DNA of 50,312 nucleotides, taken from positions 1 through 50,312 of the forward strand of contig NZ_DS990120.2 in the NCBI RefSeq assembly GCF_000187895.1, written 5' to 3'. A model generated the notes under the pieces. It was given only the letters and a program-made list of their open reading frames with translations, was not told where the DNA came from and made no database searches. The translations under genes and the position numbers were made by a program. Every line of letters starts with the position of its first letter. Within the stretch, counting starts at the first letter, position 1. Of the stretch, positions 7,840 through 15,555 are shown in pieces. The stretch comes from Phocaeicola plebeius DSM 17135. GTDB taxonomy: Bacteria > Bacteroidota > Bacteroidia > Bacteroidales > Bacteroidaceae.

Positions 7840-8345
7840 AGTTTTTTTGGTATCATAATAATGTTCTCTTATCGTCCATGCCGGGCAGAACCCGGAAAAG
7901 TACGGTATCAAATACCTTCCCGGTTTCTCTCCAGTGCAGGCAGAAAAGGTATCAATTAGATGCAATCCTTTTACCGATGGGCGGTAGTTCCTGAATGGTG
8001 TCGGTGTCTTTTCTTTTATGATGCAGCCGTTTTCCTGTATTCAAGTATAGAGAGAAACGACACAAGGAACTTTAGGGAAAAGAAGATTTTTCGTGTGGCT
8101 CTTTCTGGAACTCTGGAAGTGAAGCGTGTTAATCACATATTATATATTATTTGTTTATATATTATATATTCACATATTATTTATATATATATAATATTGT
8201 ATTTTGTTCCTGTTCTTTTTCCCTAATGTTTTATGGTATCAATTTTTTGCGTCCGGCTTCCGGCTGCTTTTTGTATTTGGTATCAAAAGGTCGTTCTACA
8301 GGGTGTGCCAGGAATGATAATTCGGTATCAATTTCTTTCCCTACA
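7840..8345 (+). repeat. GGTATCA repeat R2 (both units, one module missing)
   Basis: First unit, AT-rich spacer and second unit, nearly identical to R3 at 13261-13826. It lacks one module present in R3 between two GGTATCA motifs: R3 has about 54 extra bases at 13759-13812. The left end is degenerate. It lies between oriT and the iterons. Confidence 0.8.
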
Positions 8346-8363
8346 GTATATCAAAAAAGCATA

Positions 8364-8775
8364 GGGACAAAAACCCAACTTTTTAAAATATGTTTTTTTT
8401 AGATAGGGACAAAAACCCAACTTTTGATTGATTATTTGTATCATATAGTGTCTTTTTTTGTTAATAGATGTTCTTTTCCCTAAAGTTTGTGTTAAGATTA
8501 TGAGAAAAGTTCCTTTTTTATGGGTTTATGTAATAAGAAAAGTTCCTTTTTTGTGTGTTGGTATGATTATCAGGTTTTTTTTATCAGCTAGTGATGGTAG
8601 TACCCTTAAAAATGAAAGGGTAACTATCTGAAAAACAACAGATAATGGTAAAAAATCAGGGACAAAAACCCAACTTCTTAGGGACAAAAACCCAACTTCT
8701 TAGGGACAAAAACCCAACTTCTTAGGGACAAAAACCCAACTTTTAGACCCCTCCTAGGGACAAAAACCCAACTTT
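8364..8775. other. Iteron-type origin of replication (oriV)
   Basis: Seven copies of GGGACAAAAACCCAACTT start at 8364, 8406, 8659, 8681, 8703, 8725 and 8757, four of them spaced exactly 22 bp. Between the second and third copies lie two copies of GAAAAGTTCCTTTTTT (8514-8529, 8537-8552), AT-rich DNA and a small hairpin (CCCTTaaaaatgAAAGGG near 8603-8621). The array abuts the 3' end of the Rep_3-type initiator gene. Together this is the expected structure of an iteron-controlled plasmid origin. The stretch 8346-8774 holds no gene. Confidence 0.88.
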
Positions 8776-9932
8776 TATTCATCTTCTTTTTCTTCTCCAA
8801 TCATTCCGGGGAGTATTTCTACTTCTTTTAATAATACGGATAAACAATATTCTGCTTTATTTGAAATTTTATTCCAGTTATCTCTAACATATTCGCCTAG
8901 ATAAAGCATCTTAGTTACTACTGCTTTATAGTTGCTTAATGTAATCTGTGGAATAAACTGCTGCAAATGCTCGTCCTTCATTGCAAAGTGCAAAGAACAA
9001 AAATTCGTTATCATCTTCTTTTGTCCTTTTAATAGTTCTTCTTCCTTCTTTGATAATGCAGACTTAATAACTTTGAAATTAAGTTTATAAGGCTGTGTAT
9101 CGCCTGAATTACGATAAACTTCTGCCATTTCAAACCAGCAATCAGCCTGTTCAAACAAATCATCGTAAACAGGGCGTATTACACGTTTATACAAATCTTT
9201 AAATTCGGGGTATTTATCTTCTAATTTTAAGAATTTCCGAAATCTATCCACATAGATAGAAAAACCACCTTTTTCTTTCCATGAGCTAATCAGCATATAC
9301 ATTCTTATTGTATATCTACTTTGCGCTCTTAAAGCTATCTCTTTTATATAGCGTGTAAAACCTCTATCAACATTAATGAAAACTTTAGCAACCTCTCTAT
9401 CCATTTCTAAAGAAAAACCTCTTGAATAAGGAGTTTTGGGTATATTTGCCTTAGTGAATAAACCAGTAATAGACCAACTATCCTCACCTGTTATTGGGTC
9501 TTTAACATCAAGCTCTACAGGAATACTGATTAATTTACGAACCATGCTTTTTACTTCCTTGTATTGGTCTGGATTAACGCCCAAATCCCGATATGCGATA
9601 TCTACTCTTATACGGTCTGAATATTCTTGAAATAAAGATAATTGCTCGCATGGAATAGATGTACCATATTTATCTAGATGCTGAATACTTAATTCTATGA
9701 CATCCTGTAATTTCTCTATAACAGCAATTAAGATTCTAATCTGTACTGTCTTAAAATCACCAGCCATTAATGTAACTACATTAGGTTGTTTCAGCCATGT
9801 GGGATTTTCTGGGAGTTTCACAGGAAGATTTGTACGAGGATGCCCTTTCCTAATTCTAACAATCTCACCGTCTATTTCTTCTTTTTCTTCTTTCACCGCA
9901 CGTTTTCGGGCTTTTATTTCTCTATTTACCAT
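8775..9932 (-). CDS. repA: Rep_3-family replication initiator
   Basis: 385 residues. The central part (about 60-300) has the two winged-helix pattern of RepA/RepB (Rep_3) initiators: L-S-I-Q-H-L, R-Y-T-I-R-M-Y-M-L-I-S-S-W and Y-V-D-R-F-R-K-F-L. A basic N-terminal extension and an acidic tail flank it. It should bind the adjacent iterons and open the origin. The ATG overlaps the end of a 52-codon membrane-protein gene, which suggests coupled translation. Being inside the invertible segment, it always moves together with its origin. Confidence 0.88.
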   Translation of the reverse strand: MVNREIKARKRAVKEEKEEIDGEIVRIRKGHPRTNLPVKLPENPTWLKQPNVVTLMAGDFKTVQIRILIAVIEKLQDVIELSIQHLDKYGTSIPCEQLSLFQEYSDRIRVDIAYRDLGVNPDQYKEVKSMVRKLISIPVELDVKDPITGEDSWSITGLFTKANIPKTPYSRGFSLEMDREVAKVFINVDRGFTRYIKEIALRAQSRYTIRMYMLISSWKEKGGFSIYVDRFRKFLKLEDKYPEFKDLYKRVIRPVYDDLFEQADCWFEMAEVYRNSGDTQPYKLNFKVIKSALSKKEEELLKGQKKMITNFCSLHFAMKDEHLQQFIPQITLSNYKAVVTKMLYLGEYVRDNWNKISNKAEYCLSVLLKEVEILPGMIGEEKEDE

Positions 9933-10084
9933 CGCTTATTATTTTGACTGATTAATACTCCAAAAAAAAGTAGAATAAAGAACACAAACATAAACTTGGC
10001 TATATAAAATAGCCCTATGAAAATCATTCTAAAAATAGCAATGATAATTTCTAATAGATTTCTTATTATGTTCCTCCAGTCCAT
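9926..10084 (-). CDS. Small hydrophobic membrane protein upstream of repA
   Basis: 52 residues. It begins M-D-W-R-N-I-I-R and is then almost wholly hydrophobic (about residues 10-46), ending Q-N-N-K-R-W. One or two membrane helices are expected. The stop TAA overlaps the repA start within ATGGTAA, and the start lies 10 bp after the previous gene, so it fits the operon tightly. Function unknown; coupling to repA suggests that its translation may tune initiator synthesis. Confidence 0.6.
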   Translation of the reverse strand: MDWRNIIRNLLEIIIAIFRMIFIGLFYIAKFMFVFFILLFFGVLISQNNKRW

Positions 10085-10094
10085 TTTCTTTGTT

Positions 10095-10307
10095 TTATAA
10101 TTCCTGTCGCCAAAGCTCCGGCTGCACTATTGTATAACCAGCACTTTGCAAATATACTCTTTTAAATTCATCGGGCAACGTTCCTTCAAGGAATTGCTTT
10201 TTATGCCTTGATGCAGTTCGGCGGTCATATGGACTATTTTTAGACCAACCTCTTTTAAGAATTAGTTCCTTAAAGCATTCATCTAATGTTTTTGCTTTAT
10301 CTATCAT
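10095..10307 (-). CDS. Small conserved-looking protein, function unknown
   Basis: 70 residues, basic, with a helical segment D-R-R-T-A-S-R-H-K-K-Q-F-L that could bind nucleic acid. It overlaps the preceding gene by 11 bp, a sign of translational coupling in the accessory operon that leads into repA. Nothing identifies its role. Confidence 0.6.
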   Translation of the reverse strand: MIDKAKTLDECFKELILKRGWSKNSPYDRRTASRHKKQFLEGTLPDEFKRVYLQSAGYTIVQPELWRQEL

Positions 10308-10779
10308 AATCTTTTCGTAAAGAAATTATAGGGTTTTTCATCCCTTTATACGTTTCACAAGGATTTCCTAACAGTTCGCACATAACAAAATGTACAATTT
10401 TTCCTTCATCCAATGATAAATTCGATTTATTTGCTAATTCTACAACTAATGTATATTGATAACTATAGTTCTCAACAACAATTTCTTTTTCATTGGAAAC
10501 TTCATTGTAAATCTTTCTATACTTATGCCATAAAGACGTATTAAAAAGCTCTACCGTAAGAAAATTGTTTACCTGCTCTGTTGTATAGTCTTCTGGCAAA
10601 CGTTTCCCTGTAAGTCTATAAACAGCCTCCATTTTTGCTTTTTTTCCTACAAACTTTTTTTTCCCAATCATCTGACAAGAAGGAAGTTCATCCCTAGATA
10701 TAAAAGGCTTCAAATCTGACACCCTACGATATACCTTATATTCAATAAACATTCTATCTATATTTTGATTATATGACAT
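10297..10779 (-). CDS. Hypothetical protein, 160 aa
   Basis: Basic N-terminal half containing K-K-K-F-V-G-K-K-A-K, and a helical C-terminal half with two Cys (H-F-V-M-C-E and N-P-C-E). No signal peptide or membrane segment. Member of the small-gene operon between the promoter at 13169-13200 and repA. Not recognised. Confidence 0.65.
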   Translation of the reverse strand: MSYNQNIDRMFIEYKVYRRVSDLKPFISRDELPSCQMIGKKKFVGKKAKMEAVYRLTGKRLPEDYTTEQVNNFLTVELFNTSLWHKYRKIYNEVSNEKEIVVENYSYQYTLVVELANKSNLSLDEGKIVHFVMCELLGNPCETYKGMKNPIISLRKDYDR

Positions 10780-10812
10780 CTATTCCCTTTCACACTATTC
10801 GAAAAATTATGG

Positions 10813-11130
10813 TCATTTATCCCAATCATAATTATCGTAATCTATTTCCTTTCCTGTAGCATGGCATTCAGCCACATAATCAGCCCATTTTTTTCGCTTC
10901 GTCACATCAAAAGGCATACGTAGAAACTCATCCTTCCAAGGCTGTATAAAGTAACCAAAATCGTGTTTGTTCGTTACATACTGAACAGCATCTCTAATGG
11001 CGTTATACTCATATCCTTCTTTCAACAATGGTTCGTCACCCAGTTTAGAGTATATGTTTGCCACTTCCCGAAGCATCTTTGCAAATTCTTTGTATGTGGC
11101 AAAATTCTTTTCTTTTTTATCCATAATCAT
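10813..11130 (-). CDS. Hypothetical protein, 105 aa
   Basis: Soluble, rich in Lys, Asp and aromatic residues (W-K-D-E-F-L, K-K-W-A-D-Y-V-A-E-C). An alternative ATG lies two codons in. The gap to the next gene is 33 bp, consistent with the same transcript. Not recognised. Confidence 0.6.
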   Translation of the reverse strand: MIMDKKEKNFATYKEFAKMLREVANIYSKLGDEPLLKEGYEYNAIRDAVQYVTNKHDFGYFIQPWKDEFLRMPFDVTKRKKWADYVAECHATGKEIDYDNYDWDK

Positions 11131-11148
11131 TCTTTTTTGTTTTGAGTA

Positions 11149-11367
11149 TTAATTTTTTTCGATGAAAGTATTGGTTGTATTCAACACCCCGGCTGAATCT
11201 CGACTTTTGCCATCTCTTATGAAGATTCCTTCTTCTTTCAACCGTTCATAATCAAATTCATTCATCATGATAATGACAATATTTTCATTTGTATATAGCT
11301 TACACTTCATAAATTGAGTACCTTCTATTTTTCCAATTACGTCTATTTGGATTGTTCTTTCATTCAT
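11149..11367 (-). CDS. Hypothetical protein, 72 aa
   Basis: Mostly beta-strand pattern in the first 50 residues (I-Q-I-D-V-I-G-K-I, K-C-K-L-Y-T), then a charged helix. No export signal. It lies in the accessory operon with short gaps on both sides. Not recognised. Confidence 0.55.
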   Translation of the reverse strand: MNERTIQIDVIGKIEGTQFMKCKLYTNENIVIIMMNEFDYERLKEEGIFIRDGKSRDSAGVLNTTNTFIEKN

Positions 11368-11397
11368 AATTCGTTTATTTATATATCGATTTGAGGA

Positions 11398-11604
11398 TTA
11401 TTCTTGTTTTTTTACTTCATATCCCTTTTCTCTGAGATACGCTGCTATATACTCATCATCTCCGACATCATTAAGGACATCGAAAAGATAACCTTTTACA
11501 TAACTGGCTACTGCAACCGCATTTGCATACTCGATGTTCTGCGAAATGAATCTCACTTTCTCTGTTCTTCCTAAGCCTCTGAAGGCTTCTTCAATTTTGC
11601 TCAT
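11398..11604 (-). CDS. Hypothetical protein, 68 aa
   Basis: Helical and acidic, ending with Y-L-R-E-K-G-Y-E-V-K-K. Lies 12 bp after the upstream gene in the operon. No family recognised. Confidence 0.55.
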   Translation of the reverse strand: MSKIEEAFRGLGRTEKVRFISQNIEYANAVAVASYVKGYLFDVLNDVGDDEYIAAYLREKGYEVKKQE

Positions 11605-11616
11605 ATTTATACTGTT

Positions 11617-11808
11617 TTACGCTAATTCTGTTTCAATAAACTTCATCATCTGATTGTGAAAAGAACCACTCCTTTTTTGCGCAGCCTTACAATCATCAAT
11701 GGAAAGATTCGATTCCTTAATTATCCCTATTGCGATTGCTGGCATATCTCTGACTACTACAATATGCTGAACAGCAAACCAAATACCATCAATAAATTCA
11801 TTATTCAT
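11617..11808 (-). CDS. Hypothetical protein, 63 aa
   Basis: Amphipathic helical protein (W-F-A-V-Q-H-I-V-V-V-R-D-M then A-I-A-I-G-I-I). The gap to the small gene upstream is 16 bp. Not recognised. Confidence 0.55.
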   Translation of the reverse strand: MNNEFIDGIWFAVQHIVVVRDMPAIAIGIIKESNLSIDDCKAAQKRSGSFHNQMMKFIETELA

Positions 11809-11824
11809 ATCTTCATTTTATTGG

Positions 11825-11965
11825 TTAAAACTCATATTCACTTTCATTGAAATTTTCGATTGAATAAATTAAACCACCGAAGTCACCTGCTGAGAAGCCT
11901 CCAGTAATATTACTTCGATGTGTTCCCTTATACTTACCAAAGGTTAATGTTCTTTCTTGATTCAT
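11825..11965 (-). CDS. Very small gene, 46 aa
   Basis: ATG at 11965 to TAA at 11825. It begins M-N-Q-E-R-T-L-T-F-G-K-Y-K-G, has a Gly-rich middle (I-T-G-G-F-S-A-G-D-F-G-G-L) and ends with acidic and aromatic residues. It fills an otherwise empty interval of the operon and keeps the same strand and spacing (16 bp to the next gene), which supports it being real. Function unknown. Confidence 0.5.
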   Translation of the reverse strand: MNQERTLTFGKYKGTHRSNITGGFSAGDFGGLIYSIENFNESEYEF

Positions 11966-12050
11966 TACTATTCTGTTATGCGTTATTTGGTATGATAATC
12001 CCATTTTATCTTGACTTATATATCTGGAAAAGAGACCTGTGAACTAAAGA

Positions 12051-12440
12051 CTACTCTTTCTTTTCCTTACGCCTCGATTTGAGAAATTCTTTAGCCGCTT
12101 CTTTGTCCTCATGTACTTCATCTGATACATAATATATTATAGCCTTTGAATTGTGAGGATTGTTTTTCCACTTTCTTCCTATTGCATCCGGATTTACAAC
12201 ATATCCTTCTTTTGCCCATTGCAGGGCTGTTAGGCTCTTTTGGTTCATTCTCTTATACCAAAGAACCTTACGATGCATTTTTGTCCGGGGAGTAATTACT
12301 CCGTCTGCACATACCAGTCCTTCACAGTTGTAACCGGGGCTTTCCAGAAATTCAATTTCTTTTTGAATTTCTTTTATGCTCATTTTCTCGATGCGTTCCA
12401 TGTATTGTGCAATCGTTTCATCTGTCATATCCGCTGCCAT
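12051..12440 (-). CDS. Hypothetical protein, 129 aa
   Basis: The N-terminal helix is acidic (M-S-I-K-E-I-Q-K-E-I), followed by a region with two Cys (N-C-E-G-L-V-C-A-D-G) and a strongly basic C-terminal tail (K-S-R-R-K-E-K-K-E). A start four codons later at 12428 is possible. Part of the accessory operon; no family recognised. Confidence 0.6.
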   Translation of the reverse strand: MAADMTDETIAQYMERIEKMSIKEIQKEIEFLESPGYNCEGLVCADGVITPRTKMHRKVLWYKRMNQKSLTALQWAKEGYVVNPDAIGRKWKNNPHNSKAIIYYVSDEVHEDKEAAKEFLKSRRKEKKE

Positions 12441-12511
12441 ATTTCATGAATTTATGTATTAAAATAAGGCTATTAACTAGTTTAATAGCCCATTTTTGAT
12501 TTCAAATACTA

Positions 12512-12727
12512 TCAAACGTATTTATCCAATTCTTTTTCTAGCTTTTCCCTATCAATCTCTGGAAATAGTTCAAGAACAAGACTTAGCGAATCGCAATAAT
12601 TGTTTGCATAGTTTTCTGTATCCATCAATCGTAACACCATTGAACAAAAAATACTCTTTTCCTGCTTAAAAGTACGATTTAACACAGAACTAGATAATCT
12701 GAAAATTTTCTTCTCTACTCCAATCAT
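12512..12727 (-). CDS. Hypothetical protein, 71 aa
   Basis: Helical throughout, ending F-P-E-I-D-R-E-K-L-E-K-E-L. Second full gene after the operon promoter, 34 bp after the ribbon-helix-helix gene. Not recognised. Confidence 0.55.
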   Translation of the reverse strand: MIGVEKKIFRLSSSVLNRTFKQEKSIFCSMVLRLMDTENYANNYCDSLSLVLELFPEIDREKLEKELDKYV

Positions 12728-12761
12728 AAATTAATCCTTTCACATTTCTAATAATTGACTA

Positions 12762-13013
12762 TCAATCTGTAGTTTTCTTCAATGCTTCAAAAGAAGACAA
12801 GTAATCATCAACAGCTTTATTTAACGCTGCATATTTATCTTTCCACGTCCTTATTTGCCGTTGTGTTTCAATATACCTATCATTCAAAGTTGCATAATTC
12901 TGAATAGCAAATCTAATAGCTTTAGCATCTGTTTTTTCACCAGATAATTTTTTTAGATTTTCTAACTCTGCGCAGGCTGCATCGTCTAAGCGTAATGTAA
13001 ACTCTTTTTTCAT
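12762..13013 (-). CDS. Ribbon-helix-helix-like protein with coiled-coil tail
   Basis: 83 residues. The N-terminus reads FTLRLDDAACAELENL and D-A-K-A-I-R-F-A-I-Q-N-Y, a strand followed by two helices as in CopG/Arc-type DNA-binding proteins. The C-terminal 40 residues look like a coiled coil. First full gene of the accessory operon, so it may autoregulate the operon. Its ATG overlaps the stop of a 27-codon leader peptide (ATGA), so it is probably translated by coupling. Confidence 0.65.
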   Translation of the reverse strand: MKKEFTLRLDDAACAELENLKKLSGEKTDAKAIRFAIQNYATLNDRYIETQRQIRTWKDKYAALNKAVDDYLSSFEALKKTTD

Positions 13014-13093
13014 AAAAAAATGATTAATGAATTAATACTGAAAAATAGCACTAACAGTTGGCTACGAAATGGATTTAAGAAGCAATGTTTCAT
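13010..13093 (-). CDS. 27-aa leader peptide coupled to the operon's first gene
   Basis: The ATG at 13093 sits exactly where the start codons of the ardC-like gene (15131) and the gene at 28107 sit in the other two copies of the promoter cassette. The frame reads M-K-H-C-F-L-N-P-F-R-S-Q and ends in TGA overlapping the ATG of the next gene. Either a functional leader peptide or the stub of a former gene; the coupling arrangement favours real translation. Confidence 0.5.
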   Translation of the reverse strand: MKHCFLNPFRSQLLVLFFSINSLIIFL

Positions 13094-13260
13094 GATTTTG
13101 TTTGCTGTTCTTTATACTGGCAGCCAAACCAGCTTTAAAGGTTTGTTTATCTCTTTATTTTCAATACTCAAAGATAGTGATTTTCTATAAATGTCGCAAA
13201 TAATAGGACAATTATTTTTGTTAAAAATGGTTTTAGGTTTATAGACTGCCGAGGTTTTAT
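13094..13260 (-). promoter_or_regulatory. Shared promoter cassette, copy 1 (accessory/repA operon)
   Basis: Contains a full Bacteroides promoter on the minus strand: TTTG at 13200-13197, 20 bp, TATCTTTG at 13176-13169. An inverted repeat AAATAAT/ATTATTT overlaps the -33 box and may be an operator. The leader of about 70 nt up to the ATG is nearly identical to copies at 15132-15282 and 27950-28106. Confidence 0.85.
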
Positions 13261-13826
13261 TTTTCCCTAAAGTTTTTGGTATCATAATAATGTTCTCTTA
13301 TCGTCCATGCCGGGCAGAACCCGGAAAAGTACGGTATCAAATACCTTCCCGGTTTCTCTCCAGTGCAGGCAGAAAAGGTATCAATTAGATGCAATCCTTT
13401 TACCGATGGGCGGTAGTTCCTGAATGGTGTCGGTGTCTTTTCTTTTATGATGCAGCCGTTTTCCTGTATTCAAGTATAGAGAGAAACGACACAAGGAACT
13501 TTAGGGAAAAGAAGATTTTTCGTGTGGCTCTTTCTGGAACTCTGGAAGTGAAGCGTGTTAATCACATATTATATATTATTTGTTTATATATTATATATTC
13601 ACATATTATTTATATATATAATATTGTATTTTGTTCCTGTTCTTTTTCCCTAATGTTTTATGGTATCAATTTTTTGCGTCCGGCTTCCGGCTGCTTTTTG
13701 TATTTGGTATCAAAAGGTCGTTCTGCAGGGTGTGCCAGGAATGATAATTCGGTATCATTTCATCATGCCATGTTTACCCATCAGTGCCGGAACTCCGAAA
13801 AGTACGGTATCAATTTCTTTCCCTAT
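13261..13826 (+). repeat. GGTATCA repeat R3 (complete copy)
   Basis: First unit 13261-13510 has perfect 14-bp terminal inverted repeats (TTTTCCCTAAAGTT / AACTTTAGGGAAAA). It is followed by an AT-rich spacer and a second unit that starts TTTTTCCCTAATGTT at about 13643. GGTATCA motifs separate modules of 35-60 bp, several with GC-rich hairpins. Together with the adjacent promoter cassette it forms one arm of a 0.7-kb inverted repeat whose partner is 27392-28106. Reading frames inside are not credible genes. Confidence 0.85.
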
Positions 13827-13850
13827 AGTTCTTATTGGGTTAGACAACAA

Positions 13851-13973
13851 GACGCATTAAAATGTATTCTCAAAGTGAGAATGTATTTTAATTTGCGTCA
13901 TGTTTCCGCTTCTGCAATGCTTACTAAAGTGGAGTTACCTAAAAGGTAGTGGAACTTTACTAAGGATTGCAGA
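13851..13973. other. Two large adjacent stem-loops
   Basis: First hairpin 13851-13899, with arms starting GACGC and ATTCTC and closing GAGAAT and GCGTC. Second hairpin 13911-13973, with outer arms TCTGCAAT/ATTGCAGA and inner pairs TTACTAAAGT/ACTTTACTAA. They occupy the gap 13827-14120 downstream of the ardC-like gene, which otherwise holds only a smaller IR (CCCCCC/GGGGGG near 14095-14112) that probably ends the ardC-like transcript. Confidence 0.65.
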
Positions 13974-14120
13974 AGGGATAAAGAAACATACCTTAGAAGG
14001 GTGGGTGGGTTTACCGATAGCAAAACTATTGGAGCGTAACAAAGTGAAGCGATTAAGCCTTTTTGGTTCTTTTTTGGCGTTTGAAAAAAGAACTCCCCCC
14101 AATGAGGGGGGAAGGAACCT

Positions 14121-15131
14121 TTAAGCAACCTTTGTATTTTTCTCTTCTTCAACTTCTTCCACATCTAGCCTTATATTTAGATGCTGGGCTATGAATTTAC
14201 TACCTTTAATAGCATCTGCCAATACAGTAAATAAAAATTTAGGTTCTTCTTTTATTGCTTTGCACCATGATTTTAAATAAGCCGCATTTTCTTCTCTGAC
14301 GGTTACAGAAATACCCAAATATACACCAGACAAAGCCGATATTAATTCTGCTACAAGTTCTTCACGCCCATAATTGAATTTATCATTTTCATAAAATCCT
14401 TTTCGATTTAGTCTATTTTTAACACCTGTACTATGTCCCATTTCATGTAATTCTGTACCATAAAAACTTTCTCCGTCCTTAAATTGGCTCTTTAAAGGTA
14501 AAGTAATGCTATCATTTGATATTGAATAAAACGCACTATCACTAGAAACCGTTTGAATAGGACATACCCAATTTTGATTCTTATTCATTTCATCAAGTAT
14601 TGGATTTACATACATTTCTTTCTCTTCTTGTGGCTGTTCCTCTCCTGAAAATTTAGCCTTTAATATATCCCATCTATTGGGATATTTTTCCGCAAAGTTT
14701 GTTTGGTCTAAATTAAAAACTTGGAAATATTTTGTATAAGCTGCTAAACGGTATTCTTTTTGTTCTTCTTCTGATAATTTGTTATATTCATCATATGAAA
14801 TTTTTTCATTTGTCTGACGATGATAAGCACAAAATAATGTATAATAAACAGGAAAAGCAACAGCACCTTTTAGAACATTAATACCTTCGTTTCGTGCTTG
14901 ATTGAATGTCAAAAAAACAGGAGTTTGATAATTATATTTTTCACACAAAAAATAAAGTAAAAAAGCGTTTCCACCACTATAAGTACGACCTGTTAAATTT
15001 TGTGGTAAAAAGTTCTGTTTAGAGTTGACTTTAGAGAACCAAGGTTTTTGCCAATTCATAGACAAGCTTTCAATTTTTTCAACCATAAGGTTTACAAACT
15101 TCTCTGCATTTTTATCAAAAGTAGATTTCAT
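14121..15131 (-). CDS. ardC: ArdC-type antirestriction protein (ssDNA-binding + zinc metallopeptidase-like domain)
   Basis: 336 residues. N-terminal 130 residues resemble the ArdC ssDNA-binding domain (W-Q-K-P-W, N-L-T-G-R-T-Y-S-G-G-N-A, T-F-N-Q-A-R). The C-terminal part is metallopeptidase-like: ELHEMGHSTG is an HExxH motif and GREELVAELISA supplies a probable third ligand Glu. Known ArdC proteins protect incoming single-stranded plasmid DNA from restriction. The ATG follows promoter-cassette copy 2 directly. A second copy at 49241-50252 carries a frameshift near the contig end. Confidence 0.85.
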   Translation of the reverse strand: MKSTFDKNAEKFVNLMVEKIESLSMNWQKPWFSKVNSKQNFLPQNLTGRTYSGGNAFLLYFLCEKYNYQTPVFLTFNQARNEGINVLKGAVAFPVYYTLFCAYHRQTNEKISYDEYNKLSEEEQKEYRLAAYTKYFQVFNLDQTNFAEKYPNRWDILKAKFSGEEQPQEEKEMYVNPILDEMNKNQNWVCPIQTVSSDSAFYSISNDSITLPLKSQFKDGESFYGTELHEMGHSTGVKNRLNRKGFYENDKFNYGREELVAELISALSGVYLGISVTVREENAAYLKSWCKAIKEEPKFLFTVLADAIKGSKFIAQHLNIRLDVEEVEEEKNTKVA

Positions 15132-15282
15132 AATTTTGTTTGCTGTTCTTTATACTGGCAGCCAAACCAGCTTTAAAAGTTTATTTATCTCTTTATTTTC
15201 AATACTCAAAGATAGTAATTTTCTATAAATGTCGCAAATAATAAGACAATTATTTTTGTTAAAAATAGTTTATAATCGGCTG
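15132..15282 (-). promoter_or_regulatory. Shared promoter cassette, copy 2 (ardC-like gene)
   Basis: Minus-strand TTTG at 15238-15235, 20 bp, TATCTTTG at 15214-15207, then the same leader as copy 1 up to the ATG at 15131. The AAATAAT/ATTATTT inverted repeat over the -33 box is kept. Conservation of the whole cassette right up to the start codon points to common regulation. Confidence 0.85.
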
Positions 15283-15300
15283 ATTTTTAACGTATTATCT

Positions 15301-15555
15301 TTTCCCTAAAGTTTTATATATTTTGGGTGAGAGATAAGGTTTTATAAACGGAATATTCCCTTTAGGGAACATGAAGTCTATAAAACCGAATATCCAATGC
15401 CTTGCTTTTGTAGGTGCTTCATAGAAGCGGTGAAAAAAGCAAAGCATTGGATATACCTTAGAAGGGTGGGTGGGAAAATGCGTTAGGGATTGCAGCGGAA
15501 AGCCCACAGCGTAGCGAGGACTTGCAGCGAAAAGCCCGACCTGAAAGGTAACGCC
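15301..15555. other. Structured non-coding region between ardC promoter and recombinase
   Basis: No gene. It holds a TTTTCCCTAAAGTT motif without GGTATCA, a hairpin 15339-15387 (GGTTTTATA/TATAAAACC around TTCCCtttaGGGAA), a long hairpin 15390-15454 (ATATCCAATGC.../...GCATTGGATAT), and two direct repeats of the form GGA(C)TTGCAGCG(G/A)AAAGCCC at 15487-15505 and 15518-15537. ACCTTAGAAGGGTGGGTGGG here also occurs near 13991-14010. These probably terminate the recombinase transcript, but the amount of structure exceeds that need. Confidence 0.6.

Noticed and set aside
8659..8775. Regular repeats as a CRISPR array
   Set aside because: Unit spacing is 22 bp with almost no spacer, units are 18-19 bp, and they adjoin a Rep_3 initiator gene; iterons explain them.
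13389..13949. Open frames of 60-186 codons inside the dispersed repeats (also 7960-8402, 27310-27678, 37955-38155)
   Set aside because: They follow the repeat DNA, appear in the same form wherever the repeat occurs, cross the AT-rich spacer and end with it; no protein family or start site supports them.
15295..15507. 70-codon frame opposite the ArdC/recombinase gap (also 48864-49076)
   Set aside because: It coincides with hairpins and direct repeats and has no recognisable protein features.
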